64,000 nucleotides of DNA from Cryptomeria japonica (taxonomy: Eukaryota; Streptophyta; Pinopsida; Cupressales; Cupressaceae). The notes below the pieces were generated by a model. The model saw only the letters and a list, made by a program, of their open reading frames with translations. It was not told the origin of the DNA and ran no database searches. Positions 32,950 to 45,957 of the stretch are shown here, one piece after another; position 1 is the first letter of the stretch; the number at the start of each line of letters is the position of its first letter. Both the position numbers and the translations under genes were made by a program. Location of the stretch: contig NC_081405.1 in the NCBI RefSeq assembly GCF_030272615.1, forward strand, positions 317,489,041 through 317,553,040, given 5' to 3'.

Positions 32950-35805
32950 AGATCCTGATAGTGCACAAACTAACAATCCCTATGTTTGATGGATCTGACT
33001 ATGGTATCTGGAAACTGAAGATGCAAGGTTACCTGATTTCTCTTGGCTATGAAATTTGAAAGTCTGTTACATAAAAGTACACTAAACCGCACAATGGGGT
33101 GAACACTTCGGATAAGATCAAGGAATTTGAAAACAATGAGAAGGCAAGGTTTTCTATTTTTAGTGCTCTTTCTAAGACTGAATTAAAAAAAGTTGTATGC
33201 TTGGAATCTACTTATAAATTTTGGGTTAAATTAGAAATACTTGTGAAGGATATGATACAATAAAACAAGCTAAGTTGTATAATGGTAAAACTAAATATGA
33301 ATGTTTATAGATGCATCAAGAAGACAATATAAAGATCAAAGGGCTTGGACGTAACTTGCTAAAAGATGAAGTTTTAGAAAAGGTACTTAGAACTATTAAT
33401 AAATACTATAGCTCTAAGGTTTTAGTGATAGAAGAATCACATAATAAGAAATGATTAAACTAGAGAATAATTGTATGGCTCGTTATTGGCTTTTGAGATG
33501 AGAGAATTTGGTACTACTATTGTTAGAACATAAACTTCATTTATGGATACTTAATAAGTGAAAGATGAGGAATCTGATGAAGAAAGATTTGATGAGATTG
33601 AGGCAAAATTTGTGAGAAGGATGAAGAAAGGAAATGAAAAGTATAAAGGTAAATTGACATTTATATGTTTTAGCTATGGAAAAATAGGTCATTATGCTTC
33701 TAGATGTCTTGATAGAATTCCGAATCAAAAGAATAAGGAATTCAAAATAAAGTTCAATAGAAAAGCTTATTATGTTAGAGAAGATACAAATACTTATGAT
33801 GATGAATTTAATTATGAAGAAGACAGTGAATGTTTGTTCTTGGCATTAATGGAAGAATCTTTTTTCGCTAACCCTAAAAAAAATATGGAGAAATCTTTGG
33901 AAGATGCTTCTAAAACTGAAGGTACTGTTGTATTTATTTTTATGATAGAAGAGGTATTGATGAATACATTATTGATAGTGGATGTTCAAATCATGTTACT
34001 TGTGACAAGAGAAAGTTTATAAATCTTGAAAATTTTGATGGAGGTGTTGTTAGATTTGGAGATGATCAGATGGGTAGAATAGTTGGAATTGGTTTTATTA
34101 GTTTTGATAACATATATATTATTAACAATATTTTCTATGTTAAAGGCTTAAACCATAATTTTATGAGTGTTGGTAAAATGTGTAGGATTGGATGTAATCC
34201 TATTTTTTAGGATTATGGGTGTGAGATTAGAAAAAGGTCCATAATTGTGATTGCAATAGGAAAAACAATAGTTGGTGGATATTAACTAATGACGCAGAAT
34301 AATGAGAGTTGGTTATGGCATTAGAGGATGTGTCACATTAATTTTGATAATTTTGGAAGGATTAACTATTCAATTCAAGTTGTGAGAGATTTTCAAAAAT
34401 TAAAAAAGTCTACTAATGTTATCTATAAAGAATGTCAAGTTGGAAAAGAAACAATGAGAATTTTTTAAGTTAAGCAACAATCTTATACTAGACTATTATA
34501 ATTAGTGCACACTGATCTTTGTGATCGAACGAAAACAAGAATTCAACAAGGTGAAAGGTATTTCATGCTCTTAATTGGTGATTGCTCTAGAATGACTAGG
34601 GTCACTTTCCTAAAACAAAAATCTGAAGCTTTAGAAAAGTTCAATAAATTTAGGGCTATGGTTGAAAATAAGACATAGAAAAGAATCAAATGTTGAGGTT
34701 TGACAAATGTGGATAGTTTACTTATGATAAATTTAATATTTTTTGTGATAATCTTGGGATAAGAATACATTTGTGTCCTCCTAGGATGCCACAACAAAAT
34801 GGTGTAGTTGAAAGGATGAATAGAACAATTCAAGAGGCTGCTAGAACAATGATGAATGAAGAAAGTCTAACAAACATATACTAGAAAAAAGAAATACATA
34901 TTGCTATATAGACACTTAACATAGTGTGAATTAGAAGAAATCATCAGAAGACATCTTACGAACTTTGGTATGGAAGGAATCCACCTATGAAATATTTAAG
35001 AGTATTTAGATGTAAATGTTTTATCAAAAGTGACAAAGGGAATTTGAGAGATTTTTACACAAGAACTAATGAAGGTATATTCCTCGGCTATTCTACTAAA
35101 AGAGAATCTTACATATGTTATAATAGAAGACTCAGAAGAACTATTGAAAGCACAAATATGAAGGTTGATGAAGACAATTCAAAGAATACAGTTGTAGAGA
35201 CGAGATATGAATTTACGAGTCTATCAACAAATCAAAAGAAGAAAAGAACAAAGAAATACAAGTTTGGAATGAAATGGAAGATTCTTTACAAATTGCTCTT
35301 ACGACTCTTAGGCATGCGCAAAAGAATCATTTAGAGAAACAAATTATAAAAGACAAGAATATCGGTGTTATCACAAGAAGTAAATCTATTCAAGAATAGG
35401 TGAACCTATGATTAATTTTAGAGATATAGATGGGAACAATAAGAGATGTTTGTGGTGATAACCATTGGATGAAAGCTATAGAGGAAGAATTAGAACAAAT
35501 TGAGAAGAATAAGACTTGGGAACTTGTCCCAAGATAGACTGACAAGTATGTAATAGGAACTAAATGGGTATTTCAAAACAAATTGGATGAAGATGGACAC
35601 ATAGAAAGGAATAAGGAAAGACTTGTATGTAAAGGCTACTCACAAGTAGAAGGAATAGATTTTGAGGAAGATTATGAGCTCCTATGGTGAGAATGAAAGC
35701 TATCAGAATGTTTCTAGCTTTTGTAGCACATAAGGATTTAAACATTTATCAAATGGATGTGAATTCTACATTATTGAATGGAGAATCAAAAAAGGAAGTA
35801 TATAG
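32950..35805 (+). pseudogene. gag-pol: Element H gag, protease, integrase and start of RT, decayed
   Basis: Gag is heavily broken. Its knuckle survives as CFSYGKIGHYASRC (33666-33710, second cysteine lost). A protease-like stretch IIDSGCSNHVTCDKRKF lies near 33966-34017. Integrase remnants (34300-35330) include KECQVGKE, HTDLCD and TSYELWY, plus the FLGYSTKRESYICYNRRL segment. RT begins near 35470 and includes GTKWVFQNKLDEDG and YQMDVNSTLLNGES, then stops at the insertion of M1 within KEVY. Frames change many times and stops are frequent. It is older than elements C and M1 by its decay. Confidence 0.85.
35801..35805 (+). repeat. Target-site duplication, left copy (TATAG) of M1
   Basis: TATAG precedes the left LTR of M1. 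The same five bases follow its right LTR at 45908. Confidence 0.9.
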
Positions 35806-37006
35806 TTCTAGATAGATCTAATACCGGGAGTAAAATGAGAGGGGGGGGGTTTAGATCACTTTACTATCAGAAATCAGAACTATTGCATATCAAAATCCTT
35901 TAAACTGGAGCACAAAGAAACCAACACAATGAAGGATAAAACATGAAAGCATAGTACACACAACACCAATATTTTTAAAGTATAAAACCTGGTAAAGGGA
36001 AAAACCATAGTGGGAAACCCTACCCACAATCAGATAATACTTTTGCAGTAGTATGTTAAATAATGACAATCAGGATTTCACTAGAAATTTGGACAACCAA
36101 CTAGAGCTCACTACTAATAAGAAAAGAGAAGTCTCGCTAACTTACAAAACATCAGACTATAATCCAAAAAAAATGAACTGTGAAAGTAGTATCTCCTAAT
36201 GTTTGATATAGTTCCGGTTAAGCACAGATGCATGCCCTGCAATACCAAAAACCTTCTGCCAAATGATATATCACTTGTTGGCACATAAACCTTCCTCTGA
36301 TAATGCAGATATAACCATCGATCCCACACCTCTTATCGATATCAAAATTACATGAATAAGTCACCTATAAATACAAATCATCAACCTTATGATAAGGTCG
36401 ACTAAACCCTAAACCCAAAAACCCATAATAAAAAAAAATTACATTACATGGTATCACCAAACCAATATTAGGATTTACATTACATATCATGGACCTAATT
36501 CAAATATCCAAATAATTATATCCACCAAAAATTATATTAAGACGAAAATCCAGCATGTTTCACCAATTGGTAGAAACCCTCAATGAAGTAACATAGACAC
36601 TCTAACCAGATCCAAATAGGACCACCATAACAGCATGCCAACCAATGCAAAGTCACCAAATACTCATAATACAATCAAGAATCACCTTTACCATGATAGA
36701 AACTGATTCCATAAGCCAGACCAAAATCGTTTGATCAAAACATCAAATATCACTTACCGGTAAAGCTAACTGGTACCAAGAAATACCAACCACGAACATA
36801 AGTGATAGTTAATAGAGCACCAAAGTATGCACCAATAGATTATGACAAGCATATAACCATTTAGAATAAGCATCCAAAATCGCATCCAAGGATCTGATCG
36901 TACCAGATCAGAATCGAAGCCATAACCAGGATAAACACGAAGGTAAACCGGGATACAGTGTTAAAATCAATGACAACACTAAACTAAATATAGCATATTG
37001 TTAACA
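35806..37006 (-). repeat. 3' LTR of M1
   Basis: On the plus strand it runs from TTCTAGATAG to ATTGTTAACA, collinear with 44712-45907. Shared blocks include GGAGCACAAAGAAACC and TGGTAAAGGGAAAAACC. The terminal TG has decayed to TT. The left frame at 36114-36329 is not a gene. Confidence 0.9.
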
Positions 37007-37330
37007 ATATCCGCCTTTGGAATTGATGGCAACACTGAATGTGAAAAACATCCAAGTGCTAAGGAATGCCAACAATCTCTCCCAAAGATATGACTAATTT
37101 TCACATGAATACCATCTCTCCCCCTTTGACATCAATGACAAAGGACATATACCAAACCAAAAATACTCAACCAAATAGCTAACTACTCCCCCTTAGTAGT
37201 AGCATCATCTCATCAACTCGAATCCAAGAAAATATTTGATAAGCTTACTAGATTGATGCTTTCCTGCATCTCTAAGTCTCTTTCAGAGGGTTGGTAGCCC
37301 CCAACTGATCTCTGAGATATTAAAACGTAT
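37007..37330 (-). promoter_or_regulatory. Polypurine tracts and 3' non-coding part of M1
   Basis: On the minus strand: AAAGGCGGATAT next to the LTR (37007-37018), AAAGGGGGAGA (about 37115-37130) and AAGGGGGAGTAG (about 37183-37196). The LTR-proximal tract has a G-to-C change in an otherwise standard AAAGGGGGAGAT. Confidence 0.75.
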
Positions 37331-39200
37331 CTTTAGGCAATGGTTTTGTTAGAATATCTACAATCTGCTCCTTAGTAGGCAGATAAACCAATATGACTTC
37401 CTTTTCTTCAATCTTTTCCTTCAATAAATTATACCTTATATAAATATGTTTTGATTTGGATTGAAATATCAATTCTTTGACATATCAATAGGAGCAGTAT
37501 TATTATAGTGAATAAAAAAAGGCCCATCATAACTTATCCTTATATCTTTCAACATATATTTCATCCATAAAATCTGAGTATAGTTGGTTGCAACAACTAC
37601 ATATTCTTCTTCCATAATAGATAATGAAGTACATGACTATTTCTTAAGAAGCCATGAGACCAACTTATTTCCAAGAAATAATGCATCGTCAGTGGTGCTC
37701 TTCCTATCATCCACATATCCTACCCAATCAGAGTTTGTATAGGCACATAATCTGAAATCCTCATTCTTTGGACACCATAACCCAATGTCTATTGTACCTA
37801 CCAAATATCTGAATATCCTCTTGACAACAATATCATGAGCTCCTCTAGGATCTAACTAAAATCTAGAAGCAATACAAACAACATTCATTATATTAGGTCT
37901 AGTCTGAGTTAAGTACAACAATCCACTAATCATTGATTTGAATCTACTTAGATTCACTTTAGGAGATTCATCATCCTTTGATAATTTGCAACTTGTTATC
38001 ATAGGAGTAACATCAGGTTTTGAATTCTCAAGTCCAAATTTCTTAATCAATTCCTTCACATACTTATTTTGACAAATGAAAATACCTTTATTAGTTTGAG
38101 TAATCTGGAAACATAAGAAAAATTTCATCTCATCAATCATAGACATTTCAAATTCATTTTTTAATATATCATCAACAAATTTTATGCATAGGCTTTCTTC
38201 TCCTCCAGAAATGATATCATCCACAAAGACTTCAATAATTAGTATGTTATCATGCTCAATTTTATAGTATAAGTTACTTTCAGCATTACCTTTTCTTAAA
38301 CCGATCTTAGAAAGATATCTATCCAATCTAGCATACCATGCTCTAGGGGCATGTTTTAGTCCATATAAATCTTTCTTCAATCTGCAAACCATTTCCTTGT
38401 CTTCTAATAAAGAAAATCCATTAGGTTGCTCAATGTAGACTTCCTCCTCAAGGTCTCCATTTAGAAATGTGCATTCTACATCCATCTGATATACTTTGTA
38501 GTTCTTTTGTGCAACATAGGCAAGAAATAGTCTTATGGCTTCAATTATTGCAACCAGAGCATAAGTCTCACCATAATCAATACCTTCTTCTTGTGAATAA
38601 CCTTTGCAACCCAATCTAGCCTTGTTTCTTACAACTTGACCTTCCTCATTCAATTTGTTCTTGAAAACCCATTTAGTTCCAATAATATTCTTATCTTTAG
38701 TTCTGGGAACTAATTCCAATGTATTATTATTTTCTATCTAATCTAATTCTTCTTCCATTGCTTTCATCTAATTTTCATCTTTACTTTCTTCAATAAATGA
38801 TTCCGGTTCAATTTGAGAAATCAAACATACCTCTTCAGTATCTAGCCTTCTTCTAGTCATCCCACCTTTTCTTTTATCTCCAATGGTTTGATCTTTAGAA
38901 TGATTTAGTTTCACATACCTGGGAGTCTTTGAATTTTCTTGATTTACTAACTCTTTCTGTTATTCAATAGTCATTGTTGAATTTTTTTATGTTGCTCAAG
39001 TCACTAATTCAATGCTCTGAGCAACTTATTGCATTACCGGTTCAGGTCTAATAAATTCAACTTCTGGTCCACAATCATATGATCTAATTACTGCTTTGTT
39101 CATCCACCTTAACATTTATGGCCTCCAATATCATATTCAATCTTTTTTTATAACATCTATATGTTTTACCTTTTTCTATAAATGATAAAAACTTAATTCT
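37330..39200 (-). pseudogene. pol: M1 reverse transcriptase and RNase H
   Basis: An open frame of 287 codons (38719-37856) holds [50 protein letters not shown] and the catalytic [11 protein letters not shown] with both aspartates intact. It then holds [10 protein letters not shown] and [15 protein letters not shown]. RNase H continues to about 37330 with KEQIVDILTKPLPKDTF, with one or two stops. The right side (39200-38760) holds the end of the integrase region (FLSFIEKGKTYRCYKKRL, then INVKVDEQS). This is the best-preserved copia RT in the window. Confidence 0.9.
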
Positions 39201-41036
39201 TTTGAATTTTGGTTTGTAACACCAATACTTAGGGCATGTAGTTGATTTGATAGTGATATGTTGAATATTTTTTATTTTATTCAGTTTTGAAGTCCAACTA
39301 ATTATAATTTAGATATAGGTGAACATTTGAAAACATAACTTGTTCTATATATATATCAAAATTCAATTTAATTTTTTTTGTTAGAAAGAAGACATCAATA
39401 CCTAGTGCATGAAATTTTTTAGATTTGTTTTAAATTAGTTTACTATTTTTCCCAATACATTGAACAAAGAAGTTCATGTTCGGTGAAAAACATACATTCA
39501 TAATAAATAAAATAAAAATATATTAATGAAATTAAATATATTATAAATTATACTATTTGGAAAGCTTATAATAAGGACTAAATACTTAAAAAAATAAAAC
39601 TTCCAAATGAATTCGACCCCCAAAAGTTAATGTAAAATTAGTTTTCTATTAGCATTTGATAGATGCAAAGGAGACTCCATTGCAAGTATGATTCAGAAGT
39701 AGAGAGGTTCTATCCAAGAAATTTTGATCTAAGAGCCTTTGATCTAACTCTCTTTAATTAATTACTTCTAATGGGACCTCTTAAAGCTTAAATCATTATA
39801 TTTTCTAAAAAATGTATGATTTGAACAAAAATCAGGATGTACCAAAAAGTGGGACCGTTTTTATCATTTATAGAAAACCAATTATGTGTTTGGCGATGCA
39901 CATCACTCTTAAAAATGTTGTTTGCTGTAAAAAACTATATTTCCATGGCAGAATCTAGCAGCGAATAAAGAATTGCATAACCATTACTCTTACAGAACCG
40001 TTATGACACTGAGAACCGTGTGGAATGAGAAAATCAAACATATGTTGCCCTAAATAGAATCTAATGCCAAGAAGGGTAGGGGAAGAGTGGCGACCTGCCA
40101 ACAATAAATGAGATGAGGCATCTAATGGAGGAAACAATAACCTTATATACATGCATGACATCTCAATTTCAAGAGCTACAATTTGATATTCTCTGTGAGC
40201 AAAATCTCCATTTCTTTAGGATAACAATAGCAGGCAAATAATCACCCATTTTCTTCTGGAGAAACAATCTCTTCCATTATTTATGTGCAGGGGATTGGAA
40301 GAATTAGCAGGTCATGCATACATTCAAAATTTGGTGTTAATACTTCTATAAGCCTTTTAATTGAAGGATTGTTGATGAGGTTTTGTTTTGTAGGTTTCCC
40401 CATTCTCCCGATAACATGCCAAGGGAAGCATAATCTTTTGCCAACTCTTACACATCAGAAACGCATCACACATAGGTACCATTGTTGTATTTCAATCTTA
40501 TATTTTTTTGAAATTATAGTCGTAGCTCTGTAGAAAAATAGATACTTTGTCTGCTCCATGGATTAGAAATTTTTTTTATTATTTAAGTGTATGGTTATAT
40601 ATATGTGCTTACATAATAAGAGATATCTCTCACATTTTATGTGTTTAATCTGTGTCAATTTGATCAAGTATGGCCAAGGCCTTTGTCCAACAACAATAGA
40701 GTGAATGTAGCATTCTAGAATAGAAGCAATTGTATAGCCTCTATCATTGCCAAATGGAAAGACATTAGCTTTTCATCCAAAATTGTTGTCCAACTTTAGT
40801 AACTATTGAGAGGTGGAAGAGGATACAATCATTCAAATGCTTTTGCAGAGATACATTTTGTGAGATAAGATACATTTTAGTTCTGCAAAATTTCCTTCTT
40901 TTTATTTCGCCATTGATTTATTTTTGGATGAATAAGTTGGAGAATTCAATAGCTTGCAACTTGGATGAAAGAAAAGTGAAATACAGGTTCCATATAGTAC
41001 AGTGGGCATTTGGGTTTACAACCATTCTTCTTCACA

Positions 41037-42110
41037 ACAAACCTATTAAAATGAACAATGCAAAAGGTGAACAAATTAATACATTCTAAATTAATCCTCC
41101 TCTTGATTGTTTTACTGTTTTGATTAAATCTATATAGAAATCTTATTGACAAAAAACTTGCTAAAATAAAGACAATAAAACAGATTTGATTGTTTCCATT
41201 AAATTTTTCTTTTTTTCATTTTTTTGATTAAACCTATATAGAATTCTTATCAACAACAAACTTACTAAAATGAATAATATGTAAAACATAAAAAAAATTA
41301 GTAGATTTTAGAATTAATCCTCATTTAATTATTTTAATGTGTCCATTAGACCAATATAGAATTCTTATCCACAATAAACCTTCTAGATGAACACAATGTA
41401 AAATGTAAAGAAATTAATACATTCTAAAATTAATATGAATGTGTTCAACAAAAGAAAATACTAATTTTAAAGGTAATTGAACATTAATAAATTTAGTAAC
41501 AAACCATAGAAGAAAGGTAAGTGAACAACATTCAATTAGGATTAGAATTTAATTAGGGTTAGACTTAAAGTTCATATTCAATTAGGGTTATAGTTAGTGT
41601 AATAAATAGAATTATGGGTAGGGTTATATTATGCTTAGAGATAAAATGAAAATTAGGGTTAGGGTTAGAATTAAAATTAGAGTTAGGGTTAGAATTAAAA
41701 TTAGAGATAGGGTTAAGGATTAAATAATGGTTAAAGTGGGGGTTATAGTTCAATTAGTGTTCAATTTGTTTAGAGTTAATTTGGGGTGCAATTACGATTA
41801 GGGTTAAAAATTCATCTAAAATTTGCTTTGGAAAAACTCTGAATCTCTAAAAACTCTTGAAATCCTCATTCTATTTTTCCCTATGTTTTACTTGGTTTGA
41901 TAATTTCTGGAAACTTGGTTTGATTAAATCTATACAAAAATCTATCAACAATAAACCTACTTAAATAAACACAAAAAAACATAAGATGAAATTACTACAT
42001 TACAAGATTACTTCTTATTTTGAGTTTTTCATTGTTTGGATTAAACCTATATAAAATTCTTATCAACAATTAACTTACTAAAATGAGAATAATGTACAAA
42101 ATTAATATGG
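41037..42110 (+). repeat. Diverged dispersed repeat, about six copies
   Basis: Recurring block of the form TGATTAAAyCTATATAGAA, then TCTTATCAACAA and ACTTACTAAAATGAA followed by AATGTAAAA. Copies are near 41037, 41110, 41222, 41345, 41930 and 42030, some partial. Spacing is about 110-120 bases in the left cluster, then a gap occupied by the TTAGGG-rich tract. Confidence 0.7.
41520..41830 (+). repeat. TTAGGG-rich degenerate tract
   Basis: Many ATTAGGGTTAGGGTTAGAAT-type words are interspersed with TTAAAATTAGAG. The period is irregular and the unit TTAGGG is not the usual plant TTTAGGG, so a true interstitial telomere is doubtful. Confidence 0.6.
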
Positions 42111-42344
42111 ATATGTTAAACAAAGGAAAATCTCAATTTGAAGAATAATAAAACTTTATTTTAAAAAAATTGTAAAAAATATATTTGGAAACTTAAAACA
42201 AGATCTAACAAATCACTAGTTTACATCATCTTCAAATTCTTAATGGTTTAAAAGTTAAAGGTGTTGGAAAGCGAAGGTGTTTTTCAAAATGTTCATCTAA
42301 GTGTCAAAGTTGGTCAAAAAGTGGGAACCAGTATTGTGAGTTCA

Positions 42345-44655
42345 GCCAACATTTATTCTCTCCAATATCCTATTCAATGTTTTCTTATAACATCTATATT
42401 CTTTACTCTTAGTAGAATAACCCAAAAATATTCCTTCATCACTTCTAATGTAGTATTTACCTCCAAAAATTTTGAAATATCTAACAGTAGGGGTATGACC
42501 AAATCATAATTCATAAGGAGTCTTATTGGTATCACCTTTTATGTGTACTCTGTTGAAAGTGTATACAGTGATATCGACAACTTCTCTGCAATAGATATCA
42601 AACAATTTAGCTTTAGTCATCATTTTCCTTGCTGCATCCAATATGGTTCTAATTTTCCTTTCCACCAATCCATTTTGTTGTGGAGTTCTAGGTGTAGAAA
42701 GTTATCTTCTGATTCCATTCTTCACACAATAAATTGTTGAGTTCATCGGATGTAAACTCACCTCCTTGATCTGTTCTTAAGCATTTTATCTTCAATCTTG
42801 TCTCAGTCTCAAGCATAGCTTTGAAGATTCTAAATTTCTCAAGAGCTTCTGATTTTTCTTTTAAAAATGCAACCCACATCATTCTAGAGTAGTCATCGAT
42901 CAGTAACATAAAATATCTATCACCTTGAAAACTTTTTAGTTCTTGTCAATCCACATAGATTAGTATGAATAAGATCAAGAATTTCATTAGATTTATCATG
43001 TATCCTTCTAAAAGAAGTTCTGACTTGCTTACCCATTTGACATTTTCTACATACCAGATTATAAGGCTTGACAATCTTGGGCAAATCTCTGATAGCCTGT
43101 GTTGAATTGATCTTCACTATGGAATCAAAATTTACATGACACATCCTCTTATGTCATAACCAACATTTATCAATCTGAGAAATCAAACAAGCTTTCCCAC
43201 CAAAGTTCAAATGAAGAATGTTTACATTGGTCTGGGTTCTTGAAGCAATTTCCAATCCAGATCTATTGATGATCTTGCATTTTCCATCCTTGAATTGCAA
43301 ATGAAATCCTCTATCCACAATCTGACCTACACTTAAGAGATTATGCTTCAAGCCTTCAACATAATAAACATTATCAGTGTTAGTCTTACCGTCCAATGAT
43401 ATTGTTCCTTTCCCTTTGATCCTACATGCCTTGTTGTCTCCAAATCTAAATAGTCCGCAATCAAATTCTTGTATACTTGATAGAAATTTTCTCTTGTCAC
43501 CAATCATGTGATGTGAGCATCCACTATGTATAACCCATTCATCCTTTTCTTCGATTTTAGAAGCTAAAGCCTTCTTTTTAGTATGATTTGCTTAAATGAA
43601 AGGTTTCGAAGAATTATCCTTGATAGCAATAAAAACCCAATCTTTACATGAGCTTCCATTGTCAGTTCCACTTATAGGTTCATCATTGTCATTAGTAATA
43701 CCCAAATCATCATCACCAGAACAATAGCATGATCTATCCTTATTCCTTCTAAATCTAGATCTATTCAGATATTCCAGATTAGGCTTATAATTCTTCACAA
43801 ATATTTCATGATTCCTAGCAGCTCTTCCAGGACATTTAGAAGCAAATGACCAATCTTATTGCATGAAAAACATTTAAAGGGAACTTTTCCTTCATACATA
43901 CTTCCAATCGGTCCTTTAGGAATTCTTCTAGCAATCAGGACTTCCAACTCTTCAAGTTCTTTATCTTCCCTTTCAATGTCCTCCAAATCTTTAACATATA
44001 ATTCCTTCCAATCTATCTTTTTCTTACCGGAGGTAGATGCTTTAAATGCAGTTTCAATTTTAGTAGCACTTTTATCTCCAAGTTCCTCAAGTTCAAAAGT
44101 AGTCAATTTCCCAAGTAGTCTATCTCTGGTAACAAGGGTACTTGACATTGTCCAGAGTTCATTGATTGCAGTAGCCATCATCTTATAAGTCGGAGGTAGA
44201 ACTCTCAAAACCTTTGACACAATCTCATTCTCACTAAGTGATCCTCTGCAACATTTGATTCCCATAACAATCTCATTTGTAATCTATCCATGAAAGAACT
44301 TATCTTCTCATCTTCTTCCATCTTCAAAGTTTCATTTCCTACCCAGAAACCTTCAAGTTTTTTAATCTTTACTGCTTGATCGCCTTCATATAGTGTTTCA
44401 AGATTTGTCTAGATTACCTTTGCATTCTCTAACTCTATTACATTTAATATATATACTCATCAAATAGGGTTATTAACAATGTTGTTTTTGCTTAAACATC
44501 ATTTTCAGCTCTCTTATGTTCATCACGAGGTGCCAATGTTCTAGAATTAGGATCATGAGGTATATACCCTTTCTCCATATTTTATACTTTGTATAATCAA
44601 ATCTAGGACTCTCCTTCCAGTAGGGGTTGAATGTTGAACTAGATGCAGTTGCCAT
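42345..44655 (-). pseudogene. gag-pol: M1 gag, protease and integrase, decayed
   Basis: Minus strand: MATASSSTFNPYWK start at 44655, a broken gag, then 44265-43795 with a knuckle CFSCNKIGH whose last cysteine is lost to a frame change. Protease reads WVIHSGCSHHM (about 43500-43540), with the catalytic aspartate replaced by histidine. Integrase (43507-42360) has CRKCQMGKQVRTSF, LLIDDYSRMMWVAF, TDQGGEFTSDEL and, near 42480-42400, EGIFLGYSTKSKEYRCY. Several nonsense codons and frame changes are present, chiefly at 44300-44480 and 42540-42690. Confidence 0.9.
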
Positions 44656-44697
44656 TAGATCTCCTCAAGTGGTTAAGCTTATGCAGACTGGACCAAT

Positions 44698-44709
44698 GCT
44701 CTAATACCA
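44698..44709 (-). promoter_or_regulatory. Primer binding site of M1
   Basis: Minus strand TGGTATTAGAGC, one base off the copia consensus, two bases inside the 5' LTR. Confidence 0.9.
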
Positions 44710-44711
44710 AT

Positions 44712-45907
44712 TGTTAGACAGATCTGATACTGAGAGTAAACTTAGGGGGGGGTGAATCAGTTTACTATCAGAAATAAGAACTATTGCATATCAAAAACCT
44801 TATAACTGGAGCACAAAGAAACCAACACAATGAAGGAAAAAAAATGAAAGCATAGTACACACAAAACCAATATTTTTGATGTGGAAAACTTGGTAAAGGG
44901 AAAAACCATGGTGAGAAACCTTACCCACAATCAGATAATACTTCTGCAACAATATGTTAAATAATTACAATGGGGATTGCACTTGCAATCAGGCCAACTA
45001 CCTAGAGCACACTACTAATCACAAAAGAGAAGTCTCACTAACATACAAAAAATTGGACTACAATTTGAAAATAATGAACTATGAAAGTAGCATCTCCTAA
45101 TTCTTGATAAAATTTCGGTTAAGCACAAATGTTTGCCTTGCAATACTAAAAACCTTCTACCGAATGATATATCACTTCTTCACACATAAACCTTCCTCTG
45201 ATAATGAAACATAACCATCGATCCCGTTCCTCTTATCTATATCAAAAATACATGAATAAGTCACCTATAAATATAGATCATCAACCTTATGATAAGGTCA
45301 GCTAAACCCTAAACCCAAAAATGCATAATAACAAAACTTACAATACACGATATCACCAGACCAATATTATGATTTGCATTACATAGCATGGACCTAATTC
45401 AAATATCCAAATAATTATATCCTCTAAAAATTTTGTTAAGACCAAAATCCATCAAGTTTCACCAACAGGTAGAAACCCTTAGTGAAGTAACATAGAAAGT
45501 TTGACCAGATCCAAATAGGACCACCATAACAACACGCTAGTGAATGCAAAGTTACCAAACACTCAGAATATGATCTAGAAGAACCTTTAACATGATAAAA
45601 ACATCAAATATCACTTACTAGTAAAGCTAATCGGTACCGGGAAATACCAACCCTGAACATAAGTGATAGTTACTAAAGCACCAAAACATGAACCAATAGA
45701 AAATGAAAAGCATATAACCATCCAGAATAAGCCTCCAAAACCACATCCAAGGATCTGATCATACCAGATAAAAATCGAAGCCAAAACCAAGATAAACACC
45801 AAGACAAACCGAGATAGGTCCAATCGGGATATCAAGACCATATCCAACCAGGATACATTGTTGACATCATTTGCCAACACTTAGCCAAATCCAACATATT
45901 GCCAACA
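44712..45907 (-). repeat. 5' LTR of M1
   Basis: Plus-strand form TGTTAGACAG ... ATTGCCAACA, 1196 bases, pairing with 35806-37006. Minus-strand U5 module GGTTTTTCCCTTTACCAAG then TTTTCCAC at about 44880-44915. The frame at 45611-45880 is not a gene. Confidence 0.92.
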
Positions 45908-45912
45908 TATAG
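45908..45912 (+). repeat. Target-site duplication, right copy (TATAG) of M1
   Basis: TATAG identical to 35801-35805. The H reading frame (KEVY) continues from here. Confidence 0.9.
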
Positions 45913-45957
45913 AACAAACAAAAGGATTCAATCTATCAAACACTCTAGATATGGTGT
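45908..45957 (+). pseudogene. Short island of element H RT between two insertions
   Basis: Fifty bases reading as the degenerate equivalent of the copia RT segment between EVY and MVC. They join M1 on the left and M2 on the right. The ATGGTGT at its right end is repeated at 47526. Confidence 0.8.

Larger units (their letters stand above)
39201..42344. other. Filler inside M1: AT-rich DNA without genes
   Basis: No transposon protein is recognised. It contains the minisatellite at 41037-42110 and the TTAGGG-rich tract at 41520-41830. The flanks on either side encode overlapping, diverged copies of the same integrase segment, so it is not a simple clean insertion. Short frames (39955-40161, 40285-40533, 40946-41152) have no supporting features. 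Confidence 0.6.
35806..45907 (-). mobile_element. Element M1: minus-strand Ty1-copia element nested in H
   Basis: It is bounded by LTRs 35806-37006 (3' LTR) and 44712-45907 (5' LTR) and by the direct repeat TATAG. The minus strand reads gag, protease, integrase, RT, RNase H from right to left. About 3 kb of unrelated AT-rich DNA (39201-42344) splits the integrase C-terminal region. The target lies in the RT of element H and the host frame resumes at 45908. Confidence 0.93.

Noticed and set aside
41520-41830. Interstitial telomere
   Set aside because: Units are irregular and TTAGGG rather than the TTTAGGG typical of most plants; treated as a degenerate minisatellite.
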